DNA of 64,000 nucleotides, taken from assembly GCF_002161445.1 (NCBI RefSeq), contig NZ_NFHT01000001.1, positions 248,001-312,000 on the forward strand. The letters run 5' to 3'. Position 1 is the first letter of the stretch; every line of letters begins with the position of its first letter. The position numbers and the translations under genes are program-made. Of the stretch, positions 25,210 through 33,680 are shown piece by piece. Under the pieces are notes generated by a model, which saw nothing but the letters and a program-made list of their open reading frames with translations, made no database searches and had not been told where the DNA came from. This DNA comes from Alistipes sp. An66. Lineage in GTDB: Bacteria > Bacteroidota > Bacteroidia > Bacteroidales > Rikenellaceae.

Positions 25210-26193
25210 ATGATTACCATCTACCTCAAACAATACAACAAGATCATCCGGAATGCGGACACGAAGCTCTTTGACGAGCTGGGTTACGACGACATTCTGT
25301 GGATCGACATGCTGACGCCCACGATCAAGGAGCAGAAGGCCGTGGAGAACTTCATGGAGATCAGCTTGCAGACGAAGCAGCAGGTCGAGGAGATCGAGTC
25401 GACGTCGAAGTACTCGGAGAACGAGAATTCGATCGTCTCGAACGCGAACTTCTTCATACCGACGGGGGATTCGTTCATCGTGGAGCCGGTTTCGTTCATC
25501 ATTTCGAACGAGGGCGTGCTGGTTTCGGTGCGGAATGCCGAGTTCCGGACCTTCCGCGAGACGGAGAAGCGCCTGCAAATGAACTACCGGAGCTACTCGA
25601 CGGGCTACCACCTGTTCATTTCGCTGCTGGAAGTGCGCATCGACTTCGATGCGGACCTCGTGGAGCTGATCGCCAAGCAGGTCGCCGCGCTGTCGAAGGA
25701 CATCAACTCGGAGGATTCGATCGACAAGGAGGTTCTGCACCGCATCAGCGCCTTGCAGGAGAGCACGATGTCGTTGCGCGAGAACATCTTCGACCGGCAG
25801 CGGGTGCTGTCGGGCATTCTGCGTTCGGAGCGATTCCCGAACGATATCTACCCGCGGCTGCAACTGATGATCAAGGACGTGAATTCGCTGATCAACCATG
25901 CGGATTTCAGTTTCCAGCGTTTGGACTACATCCAGGACGCGGCGCTGGGTCTGATCAACATCGAGCAGAACGGCATCGTGAAGATCTTCTCGGTGGCGGC
26001 GGTGATCTTCATGCCGGCGACGCTCATTGCGTCGATCTACGGCATGAACTTCAAGACGATGCCCGAGTTGGAGTGGACGTGGCATCTCTCCAACGGGTGG
26101 GTCATTCCGGTGGGTTATCTGTTTGCCATTGGTCTGATGATTGTCTGTTCGATTCTGACGATCTGGTTTTTCCGTTACAAGAAGTGGCTTTGA
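25210..26193 (+). CDS. corA: CorA-family magnesium/cobalt transporter
   Basis: 327-residue inner-membrane divalent cation channel. A soluble N-terminal alpha/beta domain and a long helical stalk (about residues 130-260) are followed by two C-terminal membrane helices. The signature YGMNF lies at the end of the first helix, and the protein ends with basic residues (RYKKWL), as in pentameric CorA proteins. The ATG at 25210 gives a normal N-terminus. No Mg-sensing leader is apparent in the 72-base upstream gap. A terminator follows. Confidence 0.95.
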   Translation: MITIYLKQYNKIIRNADTKLFDELGYDDILWIDMLTPTIKEQKAVENFMEISLQTKQQVEEIESTSKYSENENSIVSNANFFIPTGDSFIVEPVSFIISNEGVLVSVRNAEFRTFRETEKRLQMNYRSYSTGYHLFISLLEVRIDFDADLVELIAKQVAALSKDINSEDSIDKEVLHRISALQESTMSLRENIFDRQRVLSGILRSERFPNDIYPRLQLMIKDVNSLINHADFSFQRLDYIQDAALGLINIEQNGIVKIFSVAAVIFMPATLIASIYGMNFKTMPELEWTWHLSNGWVIPVGYLFAIGLMIVCSILTIWFFRYKKWL

Positions 26194-26231
26194 ACTGGGC
26201 GGCGGCGCTCCGGCCGTCGCGGTTTTCCATA

Positions 26232-26251
26232 CGTCCCGAAACTGCGGGACG
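26232..26251 (+). terminator. Terminator after corA
   Basis: A 7-bp stem CGTCCCG / CGGGACG with a 6-base loop, followed by a run of seven T residues. Confidence 0.82.
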
Positions 26252-26314
26252 TTTTTTTGTGTTCTTCTTTCTTTGAAAGAAGGCGTAAGATGCGGGCAAT
26301 CCGGTTAAAATTTG

Positions 26315-26322
26315 TATCTTTG
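26315..26322 (+). promoter_or_regulatory. -7 element for the flippase-holB-folK transcript
   Basis: TATCTTTG, 19 bases before the flippase ATG, matches TAnnTTTG. The leader would be very short. No -33 box is evident. Confidence 0.6.
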
Positions 26323-26341
26323 CTGCCTATATAGGCTTATC

Positions 26342-27811
26342 ATGCTCGAAAAACTGGCCAAACAGACTGCCGTCTACGGTATCAGCACCATCGTGGTGCG
26401 GTTCCTGAGCTACCTGCTCACGCCCTACTATACGCGGGTGTTCGGGCAGGAGACCTATGGCATCGTTACGGATGTCTATGCCCTGATTCCGCTGGCGCTG
26501 ACGCTGCTGACGATGGGCATGGAGTCGAGCTATTTCCGCTTTTCGGCCAAGGCCGAGGAGGCGGGCGGAGACGTGGCGGGGGCCAAGCGCCGCCTTTTCG
26601 CCACGACGTGGGGGATCACGTCGCTGGCCGCGACGGTTTTTTTTGCCGGGATGGCGCTTTTCCGCAACGGCGTGGCCTCGCTCATGGGCGAGGCTTATGT
26701 TGCCCATCCGGAGTATGTGGTGTGGGTGGCGCTGATCATCCTTTTCGACGTCTGGGCATGCATTCCCTTCTCGCGGCTGCGCGAGCAGGGTCGTGCGATG
26801 ACCTTCGTGGGGCTGAAAGCGATGAACGTGGTGCTGAACGTGGCGCTGGCCTTTGCATTCGGGGCGGCGGGTCTCTTCGCGACGGAGTTCGGCGTGGGAT
26901 GGGTCTTCGTGGCGAACCTCGTGTCCAGCGTGGTGACCTGGCTGGTGATCCTGACGACGACGGACCGCACGGTCCCGCGGATCAACTGGCCGCTGCTGGC
27001 GGCGGTCTTCGCCTATTCGCTGCCGCTGCTGGTGGGGGGTCTGGCCGGCACGGCCAACGAGTTCATCGACCGGCAGCTGATCAAGTACCTCGTCCCGGCG
27101 GGCTCGATGGCGCAGCTGGGCGTCTACGGGGCCATTACGAAGATCGCCGTGGTGATGATGCTCTTCTACCAGATGTACCGGCTGGCCGCGGAGCCGTTCT
27201 TCCTGTCGAACTTCAAGAAGTCGGACTTCGTGGCGATGAACGCCGCGGCGCTGAAATACTACATGATGGCCTCGATGCTGATCTTCCTGGGCATTGCGCT
27301 GTTCCGGGACGTTTTCGCGCTGATCGTGGGCCGGGACTTCCGCGAGGGGATCTTCATCCTGCCGGTGGTGCTGGGGGCGAACGTCCTGACGGGCGTGTGG
27401 CTGAACCTTTCGTTCTGGTACAAGCGCGAGGAGCGGACGTCGCTGGCGATCGTGGTTACGGGGGCGGGACTGGTTGCGATGACCGCCTTCGGGTTCTGCC
27501 TGATTCCCCGCTGGGGCTACTACGGAGCCGCGTGGGCGCGTCTGGCGAGCGAGTCGGTGATGGTCGCCGTGAGTTGGTGGCTCAACCGGCGCTGCTACCC
27601 TACGCCCTACCCGTGGGCCCGGATCTGGGAGTATGTGATCGTGGCGCTGGGCGTCTTTGCGCTCTGCGAGGCGGTGACGCGCCTCGTGGACAATATGTTT
27701 GTCAGCTATGCGTTTAATATAGTGCTGTTTGGGGCATACGCGCTCTACCTGGTCCGCCGCGAACGGATCGATGTGGCTGCGATGCTCCGTTCGGCGTTGA
27801 AACGGAATTGA
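26342..27811 (+). CDS. Wzx/MATE-like polysaccharide flippase
   Basis: 489-residue integral membrane protein with about 14 hydrophobic helices, of the polysaccharide transport (PST) branch of the MOP superfamily. The N-terminus (KLAKQTAVYGISTIVVRFLSYL) is typical of Bacteroidetes lipopolysaccharide or capsule flippases, which move undecaprenyl-linked oligosaccharides across the inner membrane. The ATG at 26342 fits; an upstream start would add ten residues before the promoter-proximal leader. No glycosyltransferase cluster is adjacent, and housekeeping genes follow directly, so it may serve a core glycan. Confidence 0.88.
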   Translation: MLEKLAKQTAVYGISTIVVRFLSYLLTPYYTRVFGQETYGIVTDVYALIPLALTLLTMGMESSYFRFSAKAEEAGGDVAGAKRRLFATTWGITSLAATVFFAGMALFRNGVASLMGEAYVAHPEYVVWVALIILFDVWACIPFSRLREQGRAMTFVGLKAMNVVLNVALAFAFGAAGLFATEFGVGWVFVANLVSSVVTWLVILTTTDRTVPRINWPLLAAVFAYSLPLLVGGLAGTANEFIDRQLIKYLVPAGSMAQLGVYGAITKIAVVMMLFYQMYRLAAEPFFLSNFKKSDFVAMNAAALKYYMMASMLIFLGIALFRDVFALIVGRDFREGIFILPVVLGANVLTGVWLNLSFWYKREERTSLAIVVTGAGLVAMTAFGFCLIPRWGYYGAAWARLASESVMVAVSWWLNRRCYPTPYPWARIWEYVIVALGVFALCEAVTRLVDNMFVSYAFNIVLFGAYALYLVRRERIDVAAMLRSALKRN

Positions 27812-27816
27812 GCGGG

Positions 27817-28962
27817 ATGCGATTTGCGGATATCATCGGACAGGAGGATCTGAAACGGCATCTGGCCCGGTCGGTGGATGCGGGGCGGGTGAGCCATGCG
27901 CAGCTGTTCACGGGCGCCTCGGGCTACGGGTCGCTGGCTTTGGCCGTCGCCTATGTGCAGTACCTCTGCTGCCGGCACCGCCGGGAGGGGGATTCGTGCG
28001 GCGAATGCCCGGACTGCAAACAGATCGAGGCATTGGCGCATCCGGACCTGCATCTGGTCTTTCCGGTGAACAAACAGGGCAAGAAGTCGGGCGAAGCGAT
28101 GTTGAGCGACGAGTTCCTGCCGCAGTTCCGGACGCTGTTCGCCGAGCGTCGGGGATACTTTTCGTCGCAGGAGTGGTACGACCGGCTGGATCTGGGGAAG
28201 ACGCTCAAAGGGATGATCTCGGCGCGTGAGGCCGACGAGATCATCCGCAAGCTGTCGTTCAAGAGCTACGAGGCGGATTACAAGGCGATGCTGATATGGC
28301 TTCCGGAGACGATGAACGAGGAGGCGTCGAACAAGATTCTGAAAATCCTCGAGGAGCCGTGGGAACGGACGGTTTTCATTCTGGTAAGCGAACAGCCGGA
28401 CCGGCTGCTCCCGACGATCCTCTCGCGGACGCAGGAGGTCTCGGTTCCGCGCATCGCCCCGGAGATCCTGGAACGGGAGGCGGCCTCGCGCGGGATTACG
28501 GATCCGACACAGGCGCGGAACATGGCGCGGCTGTCGGGCGGGGACCTGCTGGAGCTCGAACATCTCGCGGCGGGAGAGAACGAAGGCTTGCGGAAGGAGT
28601 ATTTCGATCTGTTCTGCGGGCTGATGCGGTTGAGCTACAACGACAAGCACCTCGAACTGATCGGCTGGGCCGAGGAGGTGGCGCAGTTGTCGCGCGAACA
28701 GCAGCGGGGCTTTCTGCGCAATGCGACGCGTCTGCTTCGCGAGAGTTTCATGCTCCATGCGGGTCTCGGAGAGATCGGCTACCTGTGGGGCGAGGAGCTG
28801 TCGTTCTGTTCGAAGTTTGCGCCGTTCGTCGGGACGCAGAACATCGAACCCTTGATTGCGGAGATCGAGCGGGCAGGGGCCCAGATCGCGCAGAACGGGA
28901 ATCCGACGATTGTCTTCACGCATTTTGCGCTCACGGTGAGCAAGATGATAAAACATTTGTAG
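27817..28962 (+). CDS. holB: DNA polymerase III delta' subunit
   Basis: 381-residue clamp-loader subunit. It has a RuvB/AAA-like N-terminal domain. The P-loop position reads TGASGYGSLALA and lacks the Walker lysine, as expected for the ATPase-inactive delta' subunit. A zinc-ribbon-like CCRH, then CGECPDC, follows near residue 52, and the central segment KILEEPWERTVFILVSE is typical. The ATG at 27817 lies five bases after the flippase stop. A TTG nine bases upstream overlaps that stop but gives a less usual N-terminus. Confidence 0.92.
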   Translation: MRFADIIGQEDLKRHLARSVDAGRVSHAQLFTGASGYGSLALAVAYVQYLCCRHRREGDSCGECPDCKQIEALAHPDLHLVFPVNKQGKKSGEAMLSDEFLPQFRTLFAERRGYFSSQEWYDRLDLGKTLKGMISAREADEIIRKLSFKSYEADYKAMLIWLPETMNEEASNKILKILEEPWERTVFILVSEQPDRLLPTILSRTQEVSVPRIAPEILEREAASRGITDPTQARNMARLSGGDLLELEHLAAGENEGLRKEYFDLFCGLMRLSYNDKHLELIGWAEEVAQLSREQQRGFLRNATRLLRESFMLHAGLGEIGYLWGEELSFCSKFAPFVGTQNIEPLIAEIERAGAQIAQNGNPTIVFTHFALTVSKMIKHL

Positions 28963-28974
28963 CAAGATAACGGT

Positions 28975-29466
28975 ATGGCACGAGTGGCATTGTTATTGGG
29001 TGGAAATCAAGGGGATGTGAAACGGACGTTCCAGACGGCACAACAGTTGATCAACTCGCGTGTGGGGGCGGTCCTGCGGTGTTCGCACCGATACGAGAGC
29101 GAGGCGTGGGGTTTCCGGAGCGCGGATCGTTTCTCGAACCAGGCGTTGGAGGTCTCGACGGACCTGACGCCCCACGAGGTGCTGGACGCCTGCCAGGCGA
29201 TCGAGCGGGAACTGGGGCGCAACCGGGCGGCCGAGGCGATCGAGAAGGCGTCGTCGGGCGCTCCCTACTGCTCGCGGCCGATCGACATCGACGTGATCTT
29301 CTACGACGACGCGGTGCTTTCGGACGAACGCCTGACGCTGCCGCACCCGCATCTTGCGGAACGGGAGTTTGCGCTGGTTCCGCTGAACGAGATCATGCGG
29401 CGGCACCGGCATCCGGTGACGGGTCTCACGGTGGGCGAGATGCTGGAAGCGCTGCGCAAGGAATAG
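28975..29466 (+). CDS. folK: 2-amino-4-hydroxy-6-hydroxymethyldihydropteridine pyrophosphokinase
   Basis: 163-residue HPPK of folate biosynthesis, which transfers pyrophosphate from ATP to the pterin substrate. Motifs are ALLLGGNQGDVKRTF at the N-terminus, the RYESEAWGF segment and the signature RPIDIDVIFYDD with metal-binding aspartates, then LPHPHLAEREFAL. It lies 12 bases after holB. No other folate gene is near. Confidence 0.96.
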   Translation: MARVALLLGGNQGDVKRTFQTAQQLINSRVGAVLRCSHRYESEAWGFRSADRFSNQALEVSTDLTPHEVLDACQAIERELGRNRAAEAIEKASSGAPYCSRPIDIDVIFYDDAVLSDERLTLPHPHLAEREFALVPLNEIMRRHRHPVTGLTVGEMLEALRKE

Positions 29467-29476
29467 GAAAAAAACG

Positions 29477-30445
29477 ATGAAAGGGATACAAACGATATGG
29501 GCGGCGGTTTTGCTGCTTCTGGCGTGGGGATGCTTCAAGGACGGCTCCTTGAAGACGAACTACGTGCTGAAACCGCTGTCGCAGACCTTGTCGACGGACT
29601 CCTACGAGCCGTTGGACGGGGTGCAGGCGTACGCCTTTGCGGCGGATACGAACCTCTATACGGTGGCGAGCTACGAGGATGCGCTGAACGGGGTGATCAG
29701 CCTGAAAGGCGACCTTTCGTCGAAGATTTCGGCTCCGACGGCTGTTTCGGAGCCTTACGGGCAGGAGGGCGCAACGGGCTGGATCCGGATGACGCTGACG
29801 CAGCCGATGCAGATGGTCGTGGCGGTGGATACGGAGCACCGTCTTTACGCCTACACGCAGCAGGAGCTTGAAGTGAACCTTCCGAACCTGTACGTCAGTC
29901 TTCCGTTCCGGGTCTGGAAGGAGGGTAATTCGTATAAGGACGGCAATTGGAGCTATTACAACGAGTTCTACACGCCGCCGGTCTACGTGGACTGCTACGT
30001 GGATCCGTACGTGCAGGCGGCCGAAGGGGGTGAACAGACGCGGATCTCGAAACTGGAAGTCTACGCCTATGCGGCGGACACGACGGCGTGGTACATCGCC
30101 ACCTACGACGATGCGGTGAACGGGAAGATCACCTCGAAGACGGATCCGGAGGATACGCGGACGATTCCGAGTTTCCAGGGCTATGCCGACGGGGATACGG
30201 GACGCTACAAGATGTCGGTGAGCTCCGAGCAGCTGATGGTCGTGGTCGCGGACCGCAGCGATCAGATGTATGCCTATACGCAGCAGCGTGTGGATCTCGT
30301 GACGGCGGACCCAGTGACCTTCCCGGCGCTGGTTTTCCGGCCGTGGCAGACGCTCTGGATCGACAAGACGGATACGGGGGGCTGGACGATCGTGAATCCG
30401 GCCCATGCGCCGGAAGAGGGCGTCACACAAAATGGGAAACAATGA
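29477..30445 (+). CDS. Secreted lipoprotein with two tandem repeats of one domain
   Basis: 322-residue protein with a lipoprotein signal peptide (hydrophobic residues 7-17, lipobox AWGC, Cys19). The mature part contains two copies of a roughly 100-residue module: YAFAADTNLYTVASYEDALNG (shortened) near residue 52 and YAYAADTTAWYIATYDDAVNG (shortened) near residue 205. Each ends in an AYTQQ-containing strand and an aromatic LPFRVW / ALVFRPW segment. I do not recognise the family with confidence. It lies 10 bases after folK and overlaps the next lipoprotein gene by four bases (ATGA), so it probably works with it in the envelope. Confidence 0.75.
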   Translation: MKGIQTIWAAVLLLLAWGCFKDGSLKTNYVLKPLSQTLSTDSYEPLDGVQAYAFAADTNLYTVASYEDALNGVISLKGDLSSKISAPTAVSEPYGQEGATGWIRMTLTQPMQMVVAVDTEHRLYAYTQQELEVNLPNLYVSLPFRVWKEGNSYKDGNWSYYNEFYTPPVYVDCYVDPYVQAAEGGEQTRISKLEVYAYAADTTAWYIATYDDAVNGKITSKTDPEDTRTIPSFQGYADGDTGRYKMSVSSEQLMVVVADRSDQMYAYTQQRVDLVTADPVTFPALVFRPWQTLWIDKTDTGGWTIVNPAHAPEEGVTQNGKQ

Positions 30446-32487
30446 AAAGGACGGATTTTCGACATAAGATGAACACGCTTCGGCTGGCGGTTGCGGTATT
30501 GTTCCTGTCGGCCTTCGGGAGCCGTTGCGCGAGCACGATGACCCCCACGGGAGGTCCTCGGGACTCGCTGCCTCCGGTGATCGTGACGATGGTCCCGGAC
30601 AACTTCACGACCAACCGTCCGACGACGAACCACGGGAAGATCTACATCGAGTTCGACGAGTTCGTGCAGATCAAGGACCAGCAGAAGGAGTTCTTCACCT
30701 CGCCGCAGATGAAGAAGAAACCGACGATCACGATGCGCGGGCGCGGGATCGTGATCCAGCTTCGGGACACGCTGCTTCCGAACACGACGTATGCGTTGAA
30801 TTTCGGGAGCTCGATCCAGGACAACAACGAGGGGAATCCGCTCTATTCGATGCGCTACGTCTTCTCGACGGGTCCGGAGATCGACTCGATGGTGATGTCG
30901 GGCTACACGGCGGACGGCTACAAGGCGGATTCGGTGTCGAAGTCGTTCATCTGGTTCTATCCGGCGGACTCGGTGGAACAGGTTGCGGAGTACGACTCGA
31001 CGGTCTTCAAGTACAAGCCGGCGGTGATCGCGCGTGCGGAGAACAACGGGATTTTCATTGCGCAGAACCTCAAACCGATCCCCTACCGGGTCTATGCCGT
31101 GGAGGACAAGAACGACAACCAGATGTACGATCCGGGGAACGACCAGGTGGGCTTCATCGAGGGGACGTGGAATCCCGCGGAGATGCCGGATTTCGCGATG
31201 TGGTACGATTCGGTGCGGCGTTACGTCTCTGCGGAGCCGCAGCTCTACTTCCGGATGTTCCTGGACAAGGCCTTCAAGCGGCAGGTTCTTTCGGAGAGCC
31301 AGCGTCCGAAGCAGCACCAGGCGATGCTCTACTTTGCGGCGCCGCATCCGGAGATCCGGTCGCTTCGGTTCGACAGCATTCCGTCGGAGCGGGTGATCGT
31401 GGATCCGCAGACGGTGGGAAAGGATACGATCGCCCTGTGGTTCAACGTTCCGTCGGCGATGCTTCCGGATACGATCAAGGGGGAGCTGGTCTACCTGAAA
31501 CACGACACGCTGAACCGTCTGCAACCGGATACGGCGAAGCTGAAACTGTCGTGGCGTCTGATCGAGACGAAGGAGCAGGAGCGAGCCCGGGAGAAGATCG
31601 AACGGGACCGGAAGAAGGCGGAGGCTGCGGGCGAGGAGTTCAAGGAGCCGAAACCGGAGAATCCGTTTGTGTTCAACATGCCGACGTCGGGGGATCTGAA
31701 CCCGGAGAACCACCTGACGATCGACTTCGACTACCCGCTGGTTTCGATCGACTCGTCGCGTCTGCTGCTGACGCGGCAGTTGGAGAACAACACGGTCGAG
31801 GATGTCCCGGTGCACATGGTGCGCGATACGGGGATGCTCCGGCGTTGGCACATCCGGGCCCCGTGGGTCACGGGCGGGCAGTACACGCTGACGATTCCGG
31901 ACAGCGTGTTCCGCGACGTGGCGGGTTATGCGAACGACTCGATCGTGGGGAAATATACGGTTTACGACCCGGAGAAGTTCGCGACGGTGAAGGTGCACGT
32001 GTCGAGCCGGAATCCGGAGATGAAGTATATCGTCCAGCTGCTGGACGGGAGCGGGACGTTGAAACAGGAGCGTCGGGACGTCACGGCGGGCGACATCCAG
32101 TTCAACTACGTTCCGGCCGGAGAGATCAAGTTCCGGGTGATCGAGGACCGGAACGGGAACGGGAAGTGGGATTCGGGCGATCTGGTAGCGCGGATGCAGC
32201 CGGAGCGTGCGGAGATGTATTCGAATTCGAACGGGGAGGACACCTTTGCGACGAAGACGAACTGGGAGATCGAGTTCACGATGGACATGGACCGGATTTT
32301 CGCGCCGGTGACGATGCAGTCGCTGTCGCGGATGCTCGACGAGCGGGAGATGCAGCGTCTGCGCCGGGAGGCGGAGAAGCGGGCGAAGGAGGGGCCGAAG
32401 CAGAATCAGAACCGGAATCAGAACCAGAACCAGAACATGAACAGCAGTTTCGGATCGGCGGGAAGCATGTTCAACAGCATCAGATAG
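30442..32487 (+). CDS. Ig-like-domain cell-envelope lipoprotein
   Basis: 681-residue exported protein. The N-terminal hydrophobic stretch ends at a Cys near residue 29 (GSRCAS), consistent with a lipoprotein, though the lipobox is weak. PTGGPRDSLPPVI then leads into an SbsA/Ig-like beta domain, a widely conserved arrangement in Bacteroidetes proteins annotated as Ig-like domain-containing. Later segments (VYAVEDKNDNQMYDPGND, IEDRNGNGKWDSGD) look like calcium-binding or carboxypeptidase-regulatory-like loops. The C-terminus is a low-complexity Asn/Gln tract. The ATG at 30442 overlaps the preceding stop; an internal ATG at 30469 would give a more compact signal peptide. Confidence 0.82.
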   Translation: MKRTDFRHKMNTLRLAVAVLFLSAFGSRCASTMTPTGGPRDSLPPVIVTMVPDNFTTNRPTTNHGKIYIEFDEFVQIKDQQKEFFTSPQMKKKPTITMRGRGIVIQLRDTLLPNTTYALNFGSSIQDNNEGNPLYSMRYVFSTGPEIDSMVMSGYTADGYKADSVSKSFIWFYPADSVEQVAEYDSTVFKYKPAVIARAENNGIFIAQNLKPIPYRVYAVEDKNDNQMYDPGNDQVGFIEGTWNPAEMPDFAMWYDSVRRYVSAEPQLYFRMFLDKAFKRQVLSESQRPKQHQAMLYFAAPHPEIRSLRFDSIPSERVIVDPQTVGKDTIALWFNVPSAMLPDTIKGELVYLKHDTLNRLQPDTAKLKLSWRLIETKEQERAREKIERDRKKAEAAGEEFKEPKPENPFVFNMPTSGDLNPENHLTIDFDYPLVSIDSSRLLLTRQLENNTVEDVPVHMVRDTGMLRRWHIRAPWVTGGQYTLTIPDSVFRDVAGYANDSIVGKYTVYDPEKFATVKVHVSSRNPEMKYIVQLLDGSGTLKQERRDVTAGDIQFNYVPAGEIKFRVIEDRNGNGKWDSGDLVARMQPERAEMYSNSNGEDTFATKTNWEIEFTMDMDRIFAPVTMQSLSRMLDEREMQRLRREAEKRAKEGPKQNQNRNQNQNQNMNSSFGSAGSMFNSIR

Positions 32488-32488
32488 C

Positions 32489-33313
32489 ATGAGGATCATC
32501 AGACATATCCGGATATTGATACTCTCGGCGGTGTCCGTCATCGCGGTTCAGGGGGTCGTGGCACAACACACGCTGGGGTTCATCGCGGGTTACGGGATGG
32601 GTTCGGGGCGTTTCGACCCGAAGCAGGAGACGCGAGCGATCTGGGGGCTTTACAGCGGGGGTCTCACGTGGCGGTATTACGGGCAGCAGCGTTATGTGGG
32701 GGGCTTCGGCGTGGATCTGGAATTCCAGCAGCAGGCCTTCTCGTTCGCGACGAACTATTCGCAGGTCGACGAGAAGGACCCGGCGAATTATCTGTACTAT
32801 ACGCGGCGGATCAACTCCGTGGTGATGCCGGTCGTCTGGCAGCCGCATTTCTATCTGTTGAAGAACCATGTGCGGGTCTATCTGGAAGCTGCGGCGACGT
32901 TCTTCTACAACTTTTCGTCGACGTGGGAACAGGAGTACTTCCTCGATTCGGAGACGAAACAGAAGGGCAGCTACGGCGGGAATTATGCCTTCAAGGTTCC
33001 CCGTGACAACCGCTGGGGATACGGGTTGGCCGGCGGCGGGGGTGTTGCGTTTCTGATCCGGCGGTTCGAGGTTAACTTCCGTGTACGCTACTACTTCGGC
33101 TATTCGGACATTGTCCGGAACCGGAACCGTTACTACGACAACAGCAGCGACGGCCCGGAAAATCCGTTCTATACGACACCGATGCGGTCCCCGCTGGACA
33201 ATCTGACGATTTCGGTAGGGCTGAACTACCGCTTCAACAAGGAGGGCTTCGAGACGTGGAAACCGCGTCCGAAGCGGGAGAAGAACCGGGAGGGATTCAA
33301 GTTCGGACAGTAA
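32489..33313 (+). CDS. Outer-membrane beta-barrel protein (PorT-like)
   Basis: 274-residue protein with a cleavable signal peptide ending near VVAQ (residue 26). Alternating hydrophobic/aromatic strands (GLTWRYYGQQRYVGGFGVDL, FEVNFRVRYYFGYSDI) end with a final strand SVGLNYRFN. A basic tail of about 30 residues follows, which is unusual because barrels normally end at the last aromatic residue. The pattern suggests an outer-membrane barrel of the PorT/outer-membrane-beta-barrel group. It begins one base after the Ig-like lipoprotein stop, implying a joint role in the envelope. Confidence 0.75.
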   Translation: MRIIRHIRILILSAVSVIAVQGVVAQHTLGFIAGYGMGSGRFDPKQETRAIWGLYSGGLTWRYYGQQRYVGGFGVDLEFQQQAFSFATNYSQVDEKDPANYLYYTRRINSVVMPVVWQPHFYLLKNHVRVYLEAAATFFYNFSSTWEQEYFLDSETKQKGSYGGNYAFKVPRDNRWGYGLAGGGGVAFLIRRFEVNFRVRYYFGYSDIVRNRNRYYDNSSDGPENPFYTTPMRSPLDNLTISVGLNYRFNKEGFETWKPRPKREKNREGFKFGQ

Positions 33314-33325
33314 AAGGAGAGAGTT

Positions 33326-33667
33326 ATGGAAACAACGCGACAACAGAAAATCGCCAAGCAGATCCAGAAGGACATGGCGGATATTTTCCAGAAGGAGGGG
33401 GCCACGCTGGTCCGCGGGACGCTGGTTACGGTGACGGGGGTTCGTGTCTCACCGGATTTCAGCTATGCGAAGATTTACGTAAGCGTCTTCCCGTTCGAGC
33501 AGAGCAAGACGCTCATGGATCGTTTCGCGCATCAGAACTGGTTTCTGCGCCGGGCCCTGGGGCAGCGGATCCGGAACCAGTTGAAGAACGTTCCGGAGAT
33601 CCAGTTCTTCCTGGACGATTCGCTCGAATACATCGAGCACATCGAGAAAGCCCTGAAAGAGGATTGA
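33326..33667 (+). CDS. rbfA: Ribosome-binding factor A
   Basis: 113-residue KH-fold protein that assists 30S maturation and 16S rRNA 5' processing. It shows QQKIAKQIQKDMADIFQKE (helix 1), the VTGVRVSPDFSYAKIYVSVF strand pair and the RIRNQLKNVPEIQFFLDDSLEYIEHIE (shortened) C-terminal motif. It is 12 bases from the barrel gene and 13 before the permease. The rbfA-FtsX-type permease order is common in Bacteroidetes. Confidence 0.95.
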   Translation: METTRQQKIAKQIQKDMADIFQKEGATLVRGTLVTVTGVRVSPDFSYAKIYVSVFPFEQSKTLMDRFAHQNWFLRRALGQRIRNQLKNVPEIQFFLDDSLEYIEHIEKALKED

Positions 33668-33680
33668 CGTCGTTTCCGCC

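Noticed and set aside
27817-28962. Apparent loss of the Walker A lysine in HolB
   Set aside because: Delta' is normally ATPase-inactive, so this is expected rather than a defect.
30274-32541. Long minus-strand open frame opposite the Ig-like lipoprotein gene
   Set aside because: Arg/His/Val-rich shadow of a clear coding sequence; no motifs and no promoter.
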